Shown here piece by piece: positions 8,247 through 16,837 of a stretch of 64,000 bases of DNA. A program made the translations under genes and the position numbers. The notes under the pieces are model-generated. The model had not been told where the DNA came from and made no database searches. It was given only the letters and a program-made list of their open reading frames with translations. The DNA lies in assembly GCF_001265075.1 (NCBI RefSeq), contig NZ_LFKO01000002.1, positions 422,719 to 486,718 on the forward strand, read 5' to 3'. Numbering within the stretch: the stretch's first letter is position 1; the number at the start of each line of letters is the position of its first letter. Source of the DNA: Salinicoccus sp. YB14-2 (GTDB lineage: Bacteria > Bacillota > Bacilli > Staphylococcales > Salinicoccaceae).

Positions 8247-9953
8247 CTATTCCTTACTGTGGTTTTTTGGCAGGGTGATATTAAATATGCTACCCTCGCC
8301 GTATTCGCTATTCAAATCAATAGTCCCCTTATGTCTTTTTATAATCGAAGACACAATATACAGACCCAGGCCGGTTCCGTGTTTACCACGTGTCCTTGAC
8401 TCATCGACCTTATAAAAACGTTCGAAAATACGGTTTTGATGCTCTTTTTTAAGACCGATTCCCGTGTCTTCGACTGAGATGATTACTTCATCTCCGGTGT
8501 CACGGACTGTCAAAGTGATTTTATCAGCAGGCTTGGTATATCGTATTGCATTGTCGAGGAGATTATTTATGACTTGCTCTATTTTACCGTAATCAAAGTC
8601 AAATATTACACTGTCTTTGTCTGCATCGACAGTAAATTGGATTTCTTTATTGTTCATTTCATGTTTGAACTTGAAACTGATGTCATTTATCAGCATCATG
8701 AGATCATTATTAGAAATACTCAGCAAATCCGCACCACTATCCATTCTTGCAATGGTAATTAACTCATTTACAAGTTTATTCATCCTGTCCGACTCATCTT
8801 TGATGATTTTTATCATTTCTTTGACTTCTTCAGGTTCAGTGACGATTTCATCTAAAATCGCTTCAGAATACCCGCTGAGCATGACCATAGGTGTTTTAAG
8901 CTCGTGTGAAACGTTTGCTATGAAATCCGACCGCATCGTTTCTGTTTTGACAATTTCGGTGACATCTCTGATCAGAATGATTGCACCATATGTTTTATCA
9001 CTGCTGACTACGGCCGTGAAAGATACTTGATAATGTTTATTGGTAATATTCAATCTTTCAATATGTGAGGTTTTTGTTTCAACAATATTTAGAACACTGT
9101 CCATGAAAATCTCTTTTTCATGTTCTTTTGAAGTGAGCGTCTGATAAATTGAGTTACCCTTCGTATTACTGTAGATCAGTTCACCTTCGGTATCAAAATA
9201 TAGAACACCCTCTTCCATGGAAGAGAATATTTCTTCTCTCAGGTTTTTTTCATGAAGTACAGTTTCGATATTATTTTTAATATCCTGGTTCATTTTATTG
9301 AATGCAAGTGTCAACTCACCGATTTCATCCCGGCTGCGCACTTCCAATGGCTTGTATTTACCCCTGGAGGTGTTATAGGCAGCGGTTTTTAATTTAGTAA
9401 GCGGCTGTGTAATTCTGTTAAGTAATAAAAATGCAAAAATTGTCGTACCGATGATTAATATTCCTGTGGTGATGAACATGATCATCGTGATTGCACTGAT
9501 CGACTGATTTACAGCATCCAGATCCCGGTATTTGATCACTTTAATATCCTCTTCAAAATACCTGGTTAAATTTGAGGTTTTAATCATATACATACTGTCG
9601 TATAAATCATCCAGTATAAATGTGGATTCAGTCAGATTATCAACATTGATTCTGTTGTAGATTTCTTCATCCATCGCAGACATCGGTAAAATAGATTCAT
9701 TGTCATACAGGATGAGCAGATTGTCCTCCATCAGCAGATTTGTGTTGCTGGTGTCTGAAGCATTGATATCATGTTCGGTAAGCAGCAGTTCCTCTACTCT
9801 TTCAATATCTTCCTCTAAAATAGTTTCAGTCGAATTAAAAACATAGCTTCTGAAGAAAAATATTAAAACGAGCGTTAATATAATTAAAACTGCAGTTACC
9901 ATTAAAATAATGGTCAACCACAGTTTAGAAACAAGACTATTTAATGATTTCAC
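8247..9953 (-). CDS. srrB: Sensor histidine kinase SrrB (ResE type)
   Basis: Membrane kinase of a respiration-sensing two-component system. The 568 residues show TM1 (about 13-34), an extracytoplasmic region, TM2 (155-178), a HAMP linker, a PAS-like domain (about 245-330), the HisKA phosphoacceptor His350 in SHELKTP and a HATPase domain with N-box (DNAIRY), DTGIGL and GTGLGL motifs. It overlaps srrA by 4 nt (ATGA type), so translation is coupled. In Bacillus and Staphylococcus this system senses reduced quinone/oxygen limitation; the signal here is inferred. Confidence 0.93.
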   Translation of the reverse strand: MKSLNSLVSKLWLTIILMVTAVLIILTLVLIFFFRSYVFNSTETILEEDIERVEELLLTEHDINASDTSNTNLLMEDNLLILYDNESILPMSAMDEEIYNRINVDNLTESTFILDDLYDSMYMIKTSNLTRYFEEDIKVIKYRDLDAVNQSISAITMIMFITTGILIIGTTIFAFLLLNRITQPLTKLKTAAYNTSRGKYKPLEVRSRDEIGELTLAFNKMNQDIKNNIETVLHEKNLREEIFSSMEEGVLYFDTEGELIYSNTKGNSIYQTLTSKEHEKEIFMDSVLNIVETKTSHIERLNITNKHYQVSFTAVVSSDKTYGAIILIRDVTEIVKTETMRSDFIANVSHELKTPMVMLSGYSEAILDEIVTEPEEVKEMIKIIKDESDRMNKLVNELITIARMDSGADLLSISNNDLMMLINDISFKFKHEMNNKEIQFTVDADKDSVIFDFDYGKIEQVINNLLDNAIRYTKPADKITLTVRDTGDEVIISVEDTGIGLKKEHQNRIFERFYKVDESRTRGKHGTGLGLYIVSSIIKRHKGTIDLNSEYGEGSIFNITLPKNHSKE

Positions 9954-10660
9954 GATTCATTTACCTCGAACTTATAACCGATGCCCCAGACAGTATGAAT
10001 CATACGGCTTGCTTCTGGTGATACTTTGTTCAATTTCTCTCTCAAACGTTTTACATGCGTATCCACCGTTCTTAAATCGCCATAAAAGTCATAATGCCAG
10101 ACTTCTTTCAATAACTCTTCACGATCAAAGACCTTATCAGGACTTTTAGCGAGAAACAGTAATAATTCATACTCCTTCGGCGTCAGGTTAACCTTATGGT
10201 CATCAGCAAGGACACGGTGAGCGTCATTATCTATGACTAAATGTTCAAAGACAATGACATCTTTTGCAGTTGCCTCCTGATTGATGAACGTGGTTTCAGA
10301 AGAACGTCGAAGTATCGCTTTGACACGCAGGACGACTTCTCTTGGTGAAAATGGTTTGACGATATAGTCATCTGCTCCGACTTCAAAACCTTCAACCCGG
10401 TTATTCTCTTCACCTTTGGCAGTCAACATTATAATCGGTGTCGACTTTGAGCGCCTTAGTCTGCCTGCGACTTCGATACCATCCATCTTTGGCATCATCA
10501 AGTCAAGAAGTATACAGTTATAATCGTTTTCCATTGCGAGTTCAAGTGCTTCCTCGCCATTTTCTGCCTCAGTAATATCATAACCCTCCCGGACCAGATA
10601 CATATTCAGCAGTTTTCTTATTCTTTCTTCGTCATCAACAATTAGAATTTTTTCAGTCAT
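9950..10660 (-). CDS. srrA: Response regulator SrrA (ResD type)
   Basis: OmpR/PhoB-family DNA-binding response regulator of 236 residues. The receiver domain has acidic pocket DD at residues 9-10, phospho-acceptor Asp53 in LLDLMMP, then the conserved Thr and Lys (KPFSP). The C-terminal winged helix contains TPKEYELL and the VDTHVKRLREKL recognition region. It follows the resABC genes and overlaps srrB, the arrangement of Bacillus resABCDE. A role in aerobic/anaerobic switching is known for the family. Confidence 0.95.
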   Translation of the reverse strand: MTEKILIVDDEERIRKLLNMYLVREGYDITEAENGEEALELAMENDYNCILLDLMMPKMDGIEVAGRLRRSKSTPIIMLTAKGEENNRVEGFEVGADDYIVKPFSPREVVLRVKAILRRSSETTFINQEATAKDVIVFEHLVIDNDAHRVLADDHKVNLTPKEYELLLFLAKSPDKVFDREELLKEVWHYDFYGDLRTVDTHVKRLREKLNKVSPEASRMIHTVWGIGYKFEVNES

Positions 10661-10678
10661 TTCAACCCTCTTTTCTAG

Positions 10679-11878
10679 CTAAGCATATGAATGAAGTCCA
10701 GCAACAATCAAGTTTATCGCAATCAGGTTAAAGAGTATCAATATGAACCCTATTACTGCCAGCCATGCAGATTTTTCACCTTCATACCCACGGTTCAGCC
10801 TTAAGTGCAGGAATATGGTGTAAAACATGAATGTAATGAAAGCCCATGTTTCTTTCGGGTCCCAGCCCCAGAATCTGCTCCATGCTATTTGAGCCCATAT
10901 GGCTGCAAAGAAAATACCTCCAAGAGCAAATAATGGAAAACCGATAATTACCGAGCGGTATCCAATTTCATCCATCAAGTTCAAATCAGCTCTGCTTGCA
11001 AGCGGTTTGACGAAAGCAAGCAATCGTCTTCTCAGTACTAGTCGCAGTATGCCATAAACTGCAAACCCGAGTATGATTGACCAGATTACAGTATTCAATG
11101 ATTGCGAGTTTATCACCGGCGGCAGGTTGATTCCAGTATGGAAATGATCAGCCTGTTCGTATTGTTCATCGCCGACATGTTCTACAGGTATTGCTTCAGA
11201 ATAGTTGACCAGGCTTGGCAGATGGTAATCTGCCACCATAGTTTCCCCGCGCTGATCGGTATACATGAATTCATCGCTGTAACCGACTGCGCCCTGCATG
11301 ATTAATGTCGTAACAATATAAACAAGTACGACTACGATGCCGGCCATAATCAGTTCAAGTATACGTGCTCTCAAAGATTTCTCGTTTTCAGGAATTGCCT
11401 TCAGTAAATATATTAAACCGGCAACAGCACTCATAGATAAGATACCGTATGAAATTGTCACCGTGATTACATGTATTGCCAGCCAGTTACTTTGCAAAGA
11501 AGGAATGAGTGGATTCACATCAGTTGAGAATAAACTGCCGTAAGCAATGAGCAATAAAGAAATAGGTATTGCGAACAAACCTAAGACTTTGGATTTATAA
11601 TAATGATAGGTAATTAAATAACCTAATATAAGCATTATTGAAAACGTTGCAATGAATTCGTACATGTTGGATACCGGAGCATGTCCTGTTGCTATCCATC
11701 TTAGTATAAAATACCCAATTTGCATAATAAAAGCTACTACTATCATAGTAATGGCGATGTACTCTGACCTTTTATTTTTACTTTTAATACTTACTGCCAG
11801 TGGTATCAGCGCTACTAAAAGAATAAAGAACGCTGCTGTAATCAATCCATTACTTATCGATAACATTGTTGATTCCAT
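10679..11878 (-). CDS. resC: Cytochrome c biogenesis protein ResC (CcsA family)
   Basis: Integral membrane half of the System II heme-handling complex that attaches heme to apocytochrome c. The 399-residue protein has about eight hydrophobic segments, the tryptophan-rich heme-handling motif (WSRFWGWDPKETW) and conserved histidines. Start: ATG after GAGGAGAAATAATT, 2 nt after the resB stop. It sits between resB and srrA on the same strand. Its presence implies that the organism makes c-type cytochromes. Confidence 0.93.
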   Translation of the reverse strand: MESTMLSISNGLITAAFFILLVALIPLAVSIKSKNKRSEYIAITMIVVAFIMQIGYFILRWIATGHAPVSNMYEFIATFSIMLILGYLITYHYYKSKVLGLFAIPISLLLIAYGSLFSTDVNPLIPSLQSNWLAIHVITVTISYGILSMSAVAGLIYLLKAIPENEKSLRARILELIMAGIVVVLVYIVTTLIMQGAVGYSDEFMYTDQRGETMVADYHLPSLVNYSEAIPVEHVGDEQYEQADHFHTGINLPPVINSQSLNTVIWSIILGFAVYGILRLVLRRRLLAFVKPLASRADLNLMDEIGYRSVIIGFPLFALGGIFFAAIWAQIAWSRFWGWDPKETWAFITFMFYTIFLHLRLNRGYEGEKSAWLAVIGFILILFNLIAINLIVAGLHSYA

Positions 11879-11880
11879 AA

Positions 11881-13527
11881 TTATTTCTCCTCATCAGTGT
11901 TGACGCTCTCATTTTGATCTTTGGCGTCTCTGTCAAAGATGTGTTCATATCCATTTTTTTCTAATATAGGATTGAGCTCTTTCTTCAATCCAAAGTAGTT
12001 CTTATTCGTATGTGCACTGATGCTGAATCCATCCTCATCATTGATCCATATACGTCTGTGATTAATGTATGAACCGATGGCAAGACCGATTAAGAATATG
12101 ATGAAGCCCGTCGCAATAAATGGCAGTGTCAAATCTTTCTTCAGAGTCAGTACCGTTGCCCAATGGTTTTCATTTTCAACGAACTTGACACTGTACTCGT
12201 TATCCTGTGTGATATCGGTTGAAAGCATGACCTGAAGGAGACTGAGCTCTGTTGATTCTCCATCAGTCACCTCAAAAACAAATGCCGGATTCGTTGCAAC
12301 CGGTGTTTCAGATATCAGAGCACCATTTTCATCAATTTCCACAAAGTCCGGAGCATAAGCACGCATATTCACTTCCATCCCTTCTCCAATATCGTAAGAT
12401 TGGTCAGGATTGTCCAGATTGACTGTGAACTGATCTCCAATAATTTCTCCATTGCTGTCTTCAAGCTGGAAAGTCATGGATTTCATTTGTGAGTTATCAT
12501 AACTCGACTGATATAATTCAAATTGGTCAAATCTGTATGGGTGGTTGACACGTATGCTGTAATCTTCCACTTCTTCCAAATCAGGGTTTGATCCGACTAC
12601 ATCCTTGTTTTGGTTTTCATAGAAAGTGATATCTGTCTGGTAGTTGCTCGTCACCATTTCATTTGAATTCTGGAGTGTCTCATCAAAAACCGATCCTGCA
12701 TTTTCATCATACATATCAACGATGAAATCATTGTTTTTCACATAATACTGGCCATTCGTTTCAGGAATCTGAACAGTTTCTCCTTCAGTGACATACACAA
12801 GTTCGTCCACATACATCCCCGGGAAAAATCTGAGCATACTGCCGAATAAAAGAATGATAAGCCCGGTGTGATTTATGTAGGGCCCCCATCTGGACAGCCA
12901 GCCTTTTTCAAGTAAATGATGATTGTCATCACTTTTATGCTTATAACCTTTTTTCTTGAGGTCTTCGATGACGCTCTCCGTATGACCATCATTATGCTGA
13001 TGTAAATTTAAGCGCTGTCTTTTGTAAAATGTCGGGTGCTTTTTTGCTCTTTGGTTTCTTAATGACTTAAGAAGCGGGAGTCCTCTGTCAATACTTGCTG
13101 CAATCAGTGATAAAGCAAGCATACCGATCAGTATGATAAACCACCAGGAAGAATATAAATTATGAAAACCAAGTTCGTAATAAAGGCGGCCCAATGTACC
13201 ATAGTTATCAGTGTAATACTGTAAAGGTTCGACGCCGACCGGTATAAAATATTCCTGTGGAAAAAGAGTCCCGATTGATGCTGATACTGCGATGATTAAA
13301 ATGATGGAAACTCCGACTTTTATCGAAGTGAAAAACATCCATATTTTATCAAAAATACTTTTGGAGCGTGTTTTGGAACGTATCGCACTTCCGTCATAAC
13401 GCATGACATCTTTTATTTTCTTTTTATCATAATCACTGTTGATCATCTTTCCACAGGATTGGCACAGCTGGGTACCAGGTGGATTGACATGACCGCAGGA
13501 TCCACATTTTATTTCTTTTAATTCCAT
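11881..13527 (-). CDS. resB: Cytochrome c biogenesis protein ResB with N-terminal zinc ribbon
   Basis: Partner of ResC in System II cytochrome c maturation. Of 548 residues, the first 26 form a CXXC...CXXC zinc-ribbon-like motif (CGSC and CQSC), followed by membrane segments near residues 67-87, 120-145 and 215-235, a large extracytoplasmic domain and a final membrane helix near 475-495 (ResB family layout). The zinc ribbon is an extra cytosolic element whose role is unknown. resA precedes it by 11 nt. Confidence 0.93.
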   Translation of the reverse strand: MELKEIKCGSCGHVNPPGTQLCQSCGKMINSDYDKKKIKDVMRYDGSAIRSKTRSKSIFDKIWMFFTSIKVGVSIILIIAVSASIGTLFPQEYFIPVGVEPLQYYTDNYGTLGRLYYELGFHNLYSSWWFIILIGMLALSLIAASIDRGLPLLKSLRNQRAKKHPTFYKRQRLNLHQHNDGHTESVIEDLKKKGYKHKSDDNHHLLEKGWLSRWGPYINHTGLIILLFGSMLRFFPGMYVDELVYVTEGETVQIPETNGQYYVKNNDFIVDMYDENAGSVFDETLQNSNEMVTSNYQTDITFYENQNKDVVGSNPDLEEVEDYSIRVNHPYRFDQFELYQSSYDNSQMKSMTFQLEDSNGEIIGDQFTVNLDNPDQSYDIGEGMEVNMRAYAPDFVEIDENGALISETPVATNPAFVFEVTDGESTELSLLQVMLSTDITQDNEYSVKFVENENHWATVLTLKKDLTLPFIATGFIIFLIGLAIGSYINHRRIWINDEDGFSISAHTNKNYFGLKKELNPILEKNGYEHIFDRDAKDQNESVNTDEEK

Positions 13528-13538
13528 TGGATTTCATC

Positions 13539-14072
13539 CTATTCCGAAGTCGATTGTTCTATAAAGCTGTAAATATCGTCTGTCGTCAGCTGATACTCCT
13601 GTTTTTCAACTACAATGCCATTCTTATCTATAGCGATAGTCGTCGGTAAAGGACTCACCTGATAAGCTTTGGTTACATCTCTGTTGCTGTCCAGTGCAAT
13701 AGGAAAACTTAAGTTTTCATCCAGACTGGATAAGAATTGGTTGATCTGCTGGTTTCCTTCAGAAACATTGACAGCTACAATCTCATAGTCTTCATTTCCC
13801 TCATTATAGATTTCATTCATATCCGGCATTTCCTCACGGCACGGCTCACACCATGTCCCCCAGAAATTCAATATGACACCTTTTTCCTGGTTAATTTCAG
13901 ACAGCTGTATCTGTTCGCCGTCCAAAGTTTCAAGCTGGAAATCCACTGCCTCGTCCCCAACTTGTACTGCCTGTGAATCAGAGGTCAGATTAAACCATAA
14001 CGTAACACCTAATAATATGACTATACTTAAAATGATACTGATACGAAGTATATTTCTCGTTTGTTTCTTCAT
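13539..14072 (-). CDS. resA: Thiol-disulfide oxidoreductase ResA
   Basis: Membrane-tethered thioredoxin-like protein that reduces the CXXCH disulfide of apocytochrome c before heme attachment. The 177-residue product has an N-terminal signal anchor (about residues 9-28), a thioredoxin fold with active site Cys75/Cys78 in WCEPC, and a cis-proline segment PLPT. The glutamate between the cysteines (CEPC) is the ResA hallmark. ATG 14072 is chosen because AGGTGAAATTT directly precedes it; seven more residues would be possible upstream. Confidence 0.93.
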   Translation of the reverse strand: MKKQTRNILRISIILSIVILLGVTLWFNLTSDSQAVQVGDEAVDFQLETLDGEQIQLSEINQEKGVILNFWGTWCEPCREEMPDMNEIYNEGNEDYEIVAVNVSEGNQQINQFLSSLDENLSFPIALDSNRDVTKAYQVSPLPTTIAIDKNGIVVEKQEYQLTTDDIYSFIEQSTSE

Positions 14073-14107
14073 AAATTTCACCTGCCGTAACAATTTTAGC
14101 TCTATTT

Positions 14108-14116
14108 ATTATAGCA
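14108..14116 (-). promoter_or_regulatory. Extended -10 promoter for the resABC-srrAB-ribU operon
   Basis: On the minus strand TGC is followed by a perfect TATAAT (extended -10), about 36 nt upstream of the resA start. No good -35 hexamer sits 17 nt further upstream, which suits an activator-dependent or extended -10 promoter. Autoactivation by SrrA is plausible but unproven. Confidence 0.55.
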
Positions 14117-14160
14117 TTCATATATTAGTACGGTTTGACAGTATTATGACAATTCATCGG

Positions 14161-14886
14161 CTAACCCTTTGCATTGGCAATCAGTTTTTTCACTTCGTGC
14201 GGTTTGAGAAATCTATGCTCGCCTTCACTCAGATTATCCAAATTTAAAAAGTCATATTTAATGCGTGTCAATTTGAGCACTTCAAGGTCGAAATACTCGA
14301 ACATTCTGCGGACTTGCCGGTTGCGCCCTTCATGAATCGTTACATCCAATATCATATTTCTGTCTTTTTTATCACGGATGATTTCGATGCCTGCAGGTGC
14401 AGTCATTCCATCCTCGAGCCGTATACCTTTCATCATTTCCTTCTGCTGATGTCTCTTCAGAATGCCGTCAACTTTAACTCTGTATGTTTTGGTCACTTCA
14501 AATTTTGGATGGGTCATATACTGGGTGAATTCACCATCATTCGTCAAAAGGAGAATGCCTGAAGTATCGTAATCAAGCCTTCCGACCGGGTATATCCTTA
14601 AGTTCAGACCTTCAAATTTTGACGTGACCGTTCTGCGGTTATTGTCATCTTCAACCGAAGATATTTCACCGGCTGGTTTATAATATAAAATGTATGCCTT
14701 CTCTTCTTTTGTTAACGGTATGCCGTCCACTTCAACTTTATCATTGTCAGTCACTTTCGTACCGAGCTCCGTTACAACCGTACCATTCACGCTGACCCTG
14801 CCTTCGATAATTAGACTTTCAGCCTTACGGCGTGAAGTCACTCCGCTGTTCGCTATCGCTTTTTGTAACCGTACTTCATTTGTCAT
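14161..14886 (-). CDS. rluB: 23S rRNA pseudouridine synthase RluB
   Basis: Isomerises a uridine in helix 89-93 of 23S rRNA (position 2605 in E. coli). The 241-residue protein has an N-terminal S4 RNA-binding domain (about 1-60) and the RsuA/RluB catalytic core with GRLDYDTSG carrying the catalytic Asp, then the GRNRQVRRM motif. It overlaps scpB by 11 nt. The rluB-scpB-scpA order is conserved in Firmicutes. Confidence 0.93.
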   Translation of the reverse strand: MTNEVRLQKAIANSGVTSRRKAESLIIEGRVSVNGTVVTELGTKVTDNDKVEVDGIPLTKEEKAYILYYKPAGEISSVEDDNNRRTVTSKFEGLNLRIYPVGRLDYDTSGILLLTNDGEFTQYMTHPKFEVTKTYRVKVDGILKRHQQKEMMKGIRLEDGMTAPAGIEIIRDKKDRNMILDVTIHEGRNRQVRRMFEYFDLEVLKLTRIKYDFLNLDNLSEGEHRFLKPHEVKKLIANAKG

Positions 14887-15418
14887 AATCTTCCTCCTTT
14901 AAATTATTAAAGAACAGGTCGATTTCTTCCTGCTCCTTAATGTCGTCCTGAGTCGGCAAGTCTTCCAAACTCTCCAGACCAAAGACCTGCAAAAATGTTT
15001 CACCTGTAACAAAGTGAGCCGCACGTTCGTTCTCCAGATTCTTTTTTAAAATCAGATTTTTATTCATCAATGTTGAAATCGGTCCGTCTGATTGCACACC
15101 ACGCAGCTCTTCTATCATGGCTCGGGACGCCGGCTGATTGTAGGCAATGATGGACAACACTTCAAGTGACGCCTGTGACAGTTTATTTTTAGGTTTATCC
15201 TGAAGTATTCTGTCAATGTACTTTTCCATACCAGCTGTTGTCTTTAAAAAATATCGCTGATCGTGCCGGGTGATGGTCAAATGTGCTTTTTCATACTGGT
15301 CAACCTCATTATGAAGTTGCTGCTTAGTAATCGGCACATGCATGATCAGCTGTTCTTCAGTCAGCCCGACATCACCGGCGATGTACAACAGACCTTCAAT
15401 TATATCTATTTTCTCCAT
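14876..15418 (-). CDS. scpB: Segregation and condensation protein B
   Basis: Winged-helix kite subunit of the SMC-ScpAB condensin complex. The 180-residue protein shows two winged-helix domains, with the conserved LSQASLEVLSIIAYNQP and RGVQSDGPISTL segments. It lies 5 nt after scpA and overlaps rluB. Length is usual for the family. Confidence 0.94.
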   Translation of the reverse strand: MEKIDIIEGLLYIAGDVGLTEEQLIMHVPITKQQLHNEVDQYEKAHLTITRHDQRYFLKTTAGMEKYIDRILQDKPKNKLSQASLEVLSIIAYNQPASRAMIEELRGVQSDGPISTLMNKNLILKKNLENERAAHFVTGETFLQVFGLESLEDLPTQDDIKEQEEIDLFFNNLKEEDYDK

Positions 15419-15423
15419 GAATA

Positions 15424-16131
15424 TTACTGCCTTTCGAATTGATAATCACCATCATCTGAAATGTGAATCATCATTTTATGTGATTTTACCCAGTCAAGGA
15501 TGACAATAAAGACCGCCACTACCATCGGTCTCGATTTGTCGAGACTGAAAAGGTCCAGAAAGCCGAGAAACTTCTTATCTGAAAATCTCGAATCTATATA
15601 TGACTCTGCATGCTCCCTTGAAACAACTTCCCGTCTGATTGTCACCGTCTGGGGTTGATTCAAAGAAATACGCATTTTCACTTTCTGGTACGCTTCCAGC
15701 AAGTGTGATAAATTTAATGAAAGATCATCGTTGTTATCATCACTTTCTTCCAGGTCATGCGGCGGTTTGATAAATGTTTTATCATTTTCCAACTTGAGGT
15801 TGTGAAGCTCCTCAGCGTATTCTTTATAATTCTGGTATTCCAACAACTGTTCCAGCAGTTGTTCCCTTGGATCTTCATAATCCTCTTCTACCACTGCGGG
15901 CTCTGGCAGAAGCATGAAACTTTTTATTTTCAACAGTTCACTGGCCATCACTAAATATTCGCTTGCTACATTGATTTCCAGCCCTTTCATTTGATTTATA
16001 TATTCCATATATTGTTCAGTCAATGTCGCCATCGGAATATCGTATATATCAATTTCAAGTTCTTTGATCAAGTGTAACAACAAGTCGAGCGGACCTTCAA
16101 AGATATCTAATCTAACCTCATAGGTAAGCAT
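15424..16131 (-). CDS. scpA: Segregation and condensation protein A
   Basis: Kleisin subunit bridging the heads of the SMC dimer. The 235-residue protein starts with the kleisin signature DIFEGPLDLLLHLI, has a central acidic linker and a C-terminal winged-helix region (FLALLELVK-like FLGFLDLF). Start: ATG after GAGGTTTTAAT. It is divergent from the DUF309 gene with only 28 nt between the start codons, so the two share a very short promoter region. Confidence 0.94.
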   Translation of the reverse strand: MLTYEVRLDIFEGPLDLLLHLIKELEIDIYDIPMATLTEQYMEYINQMKGLEINVASEYLVMASELLKIKSFMLLPEPAVVEEDYEDPREQLLEQLLEYQNYKEYAEELHNLKLENDKTFIKPPHDLEESDDNNDDLSLNLSHLLEAYQKVKMRISLNQPQTVTIRREVVSREHAESYIDSRFSDKKFLGFLDLFSLDKSRPMVVAVFIVILDWVKSHKMMIHISDDGDYQFERQ

Positions 16132-16159
16132 ATTAAAACCTCAATTTTGGAGAATGATT

Positions 16160-16681
16160 ATGGATAAAGTTACTTTACTAAAATACTACAACGAATTTAT
16201 TATAAAACAAGATTACTTTGAATGCCATGAAATCATGGAAGACTCATGGAAATCAAAAGAAAATTTTAATAAAAACCTTGATGAAGTGTTTTTCATTCAA
16301 GTATCGACCGCTGAATATCACTACCGAAGGAACAACCCTTACGGTGCCAAAAAAAATATATCGCCGGGCTGTAAACAGACTGAACAAAATGCCGATAGAT
16401 TATAAAAAATATGGATTAAAAAGTGAAATAAAATATCTTATCGAGAGTCGTTTACATAACATAGATTATGTAAACTTAAAACCGCTGCAATTCCCCCTCA
16501 CTGACGACATGTACAGATCACTCCATTCTTTTGCCATGCCGGACGTATCTTTGGAAGAATTTTTCAGCTATATAAGCCATCTTCATAAAACAAATATTAT
16601 GCTGGTTGAAAAGCATCGTTTAAGGGACCGCAGTGAAATCATCAAAGTGAGAAATGCAAATCGTTTAAAACGACGTAAATA
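16160..16681 (+). pseudogene. DUF309 (YpuF-like) protein, frameshifted in an A8 tract
   Basis: The first frame encodes a DUF309 N-terminus (YFECHEIMEDSWK, then AEYHYRRNNPYGAKK) and stops at 16405. The rest of the protein (IYRRAVNRLNKMP onwards to RLKRRK) continues in the +1 frame to 16681. The switch falls exactly at an eight-adenine run (16349-16356); seven adenines would give one continuous open frame of about 173 codons. This may be a real mutation, a sequencing error, a phase-variable tract or transcriptional slippage. Start ATG 16160 follows GGAGAATGATT. The function of DUF309 proteins is unknown. Confidence 0.85.
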
Positions 16682-16702
16682 GCAATCAAAGACTTACAAA
16701 AG

Positions 16703-16744
16703 AAAAACTGCCGACAAACAACAAATATTTGTCCGCAGTTTTTT
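16703..16744. terminator. Terminator after the DUF309 gene
   Basis: Stem of 9 + 6 bp with one C-C mismatch (AAAAACTGC-C-GACAAA and its partner, 16703-16718 and 16728-16743), followed by T residues. It serves the plus strand and probably also the deoB operon on the minus strand. Confidence 0.8.
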
Positions 16745-16752
16745 ACATTTTC

Positions 16753-16836
16753 CTACACTAAAAACATCCAATACGAAATTCCCCAAACCAATGCAAATAG
16801 TAATATTAAAAGAAAAACCAGTTTTCTATTTTTCAT
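16753..16836 (-). CDS. Possible 27-residue membrane miniprotein downstream of deoB
   Basis: A 27-codon frame starts 2 nt after the deoB stop. It encodes a basic N-terminus (MKNRK), one hydrophobic helix of about 20 residues and a short tail. No good Shine-Dalgarno is seen, so translation would depend on coupling to deoB. It occupies the only space between deoB and the terminator at 16703-16744. I do not recognise a family; chance occurrence in AT-rich DNA cannot be excluded. Confidence 0.45.
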   Translation of the reverse strand: MKNRKLVFLLILLFALVWGISYWMFLV

Positions 16837-16837
16837 A

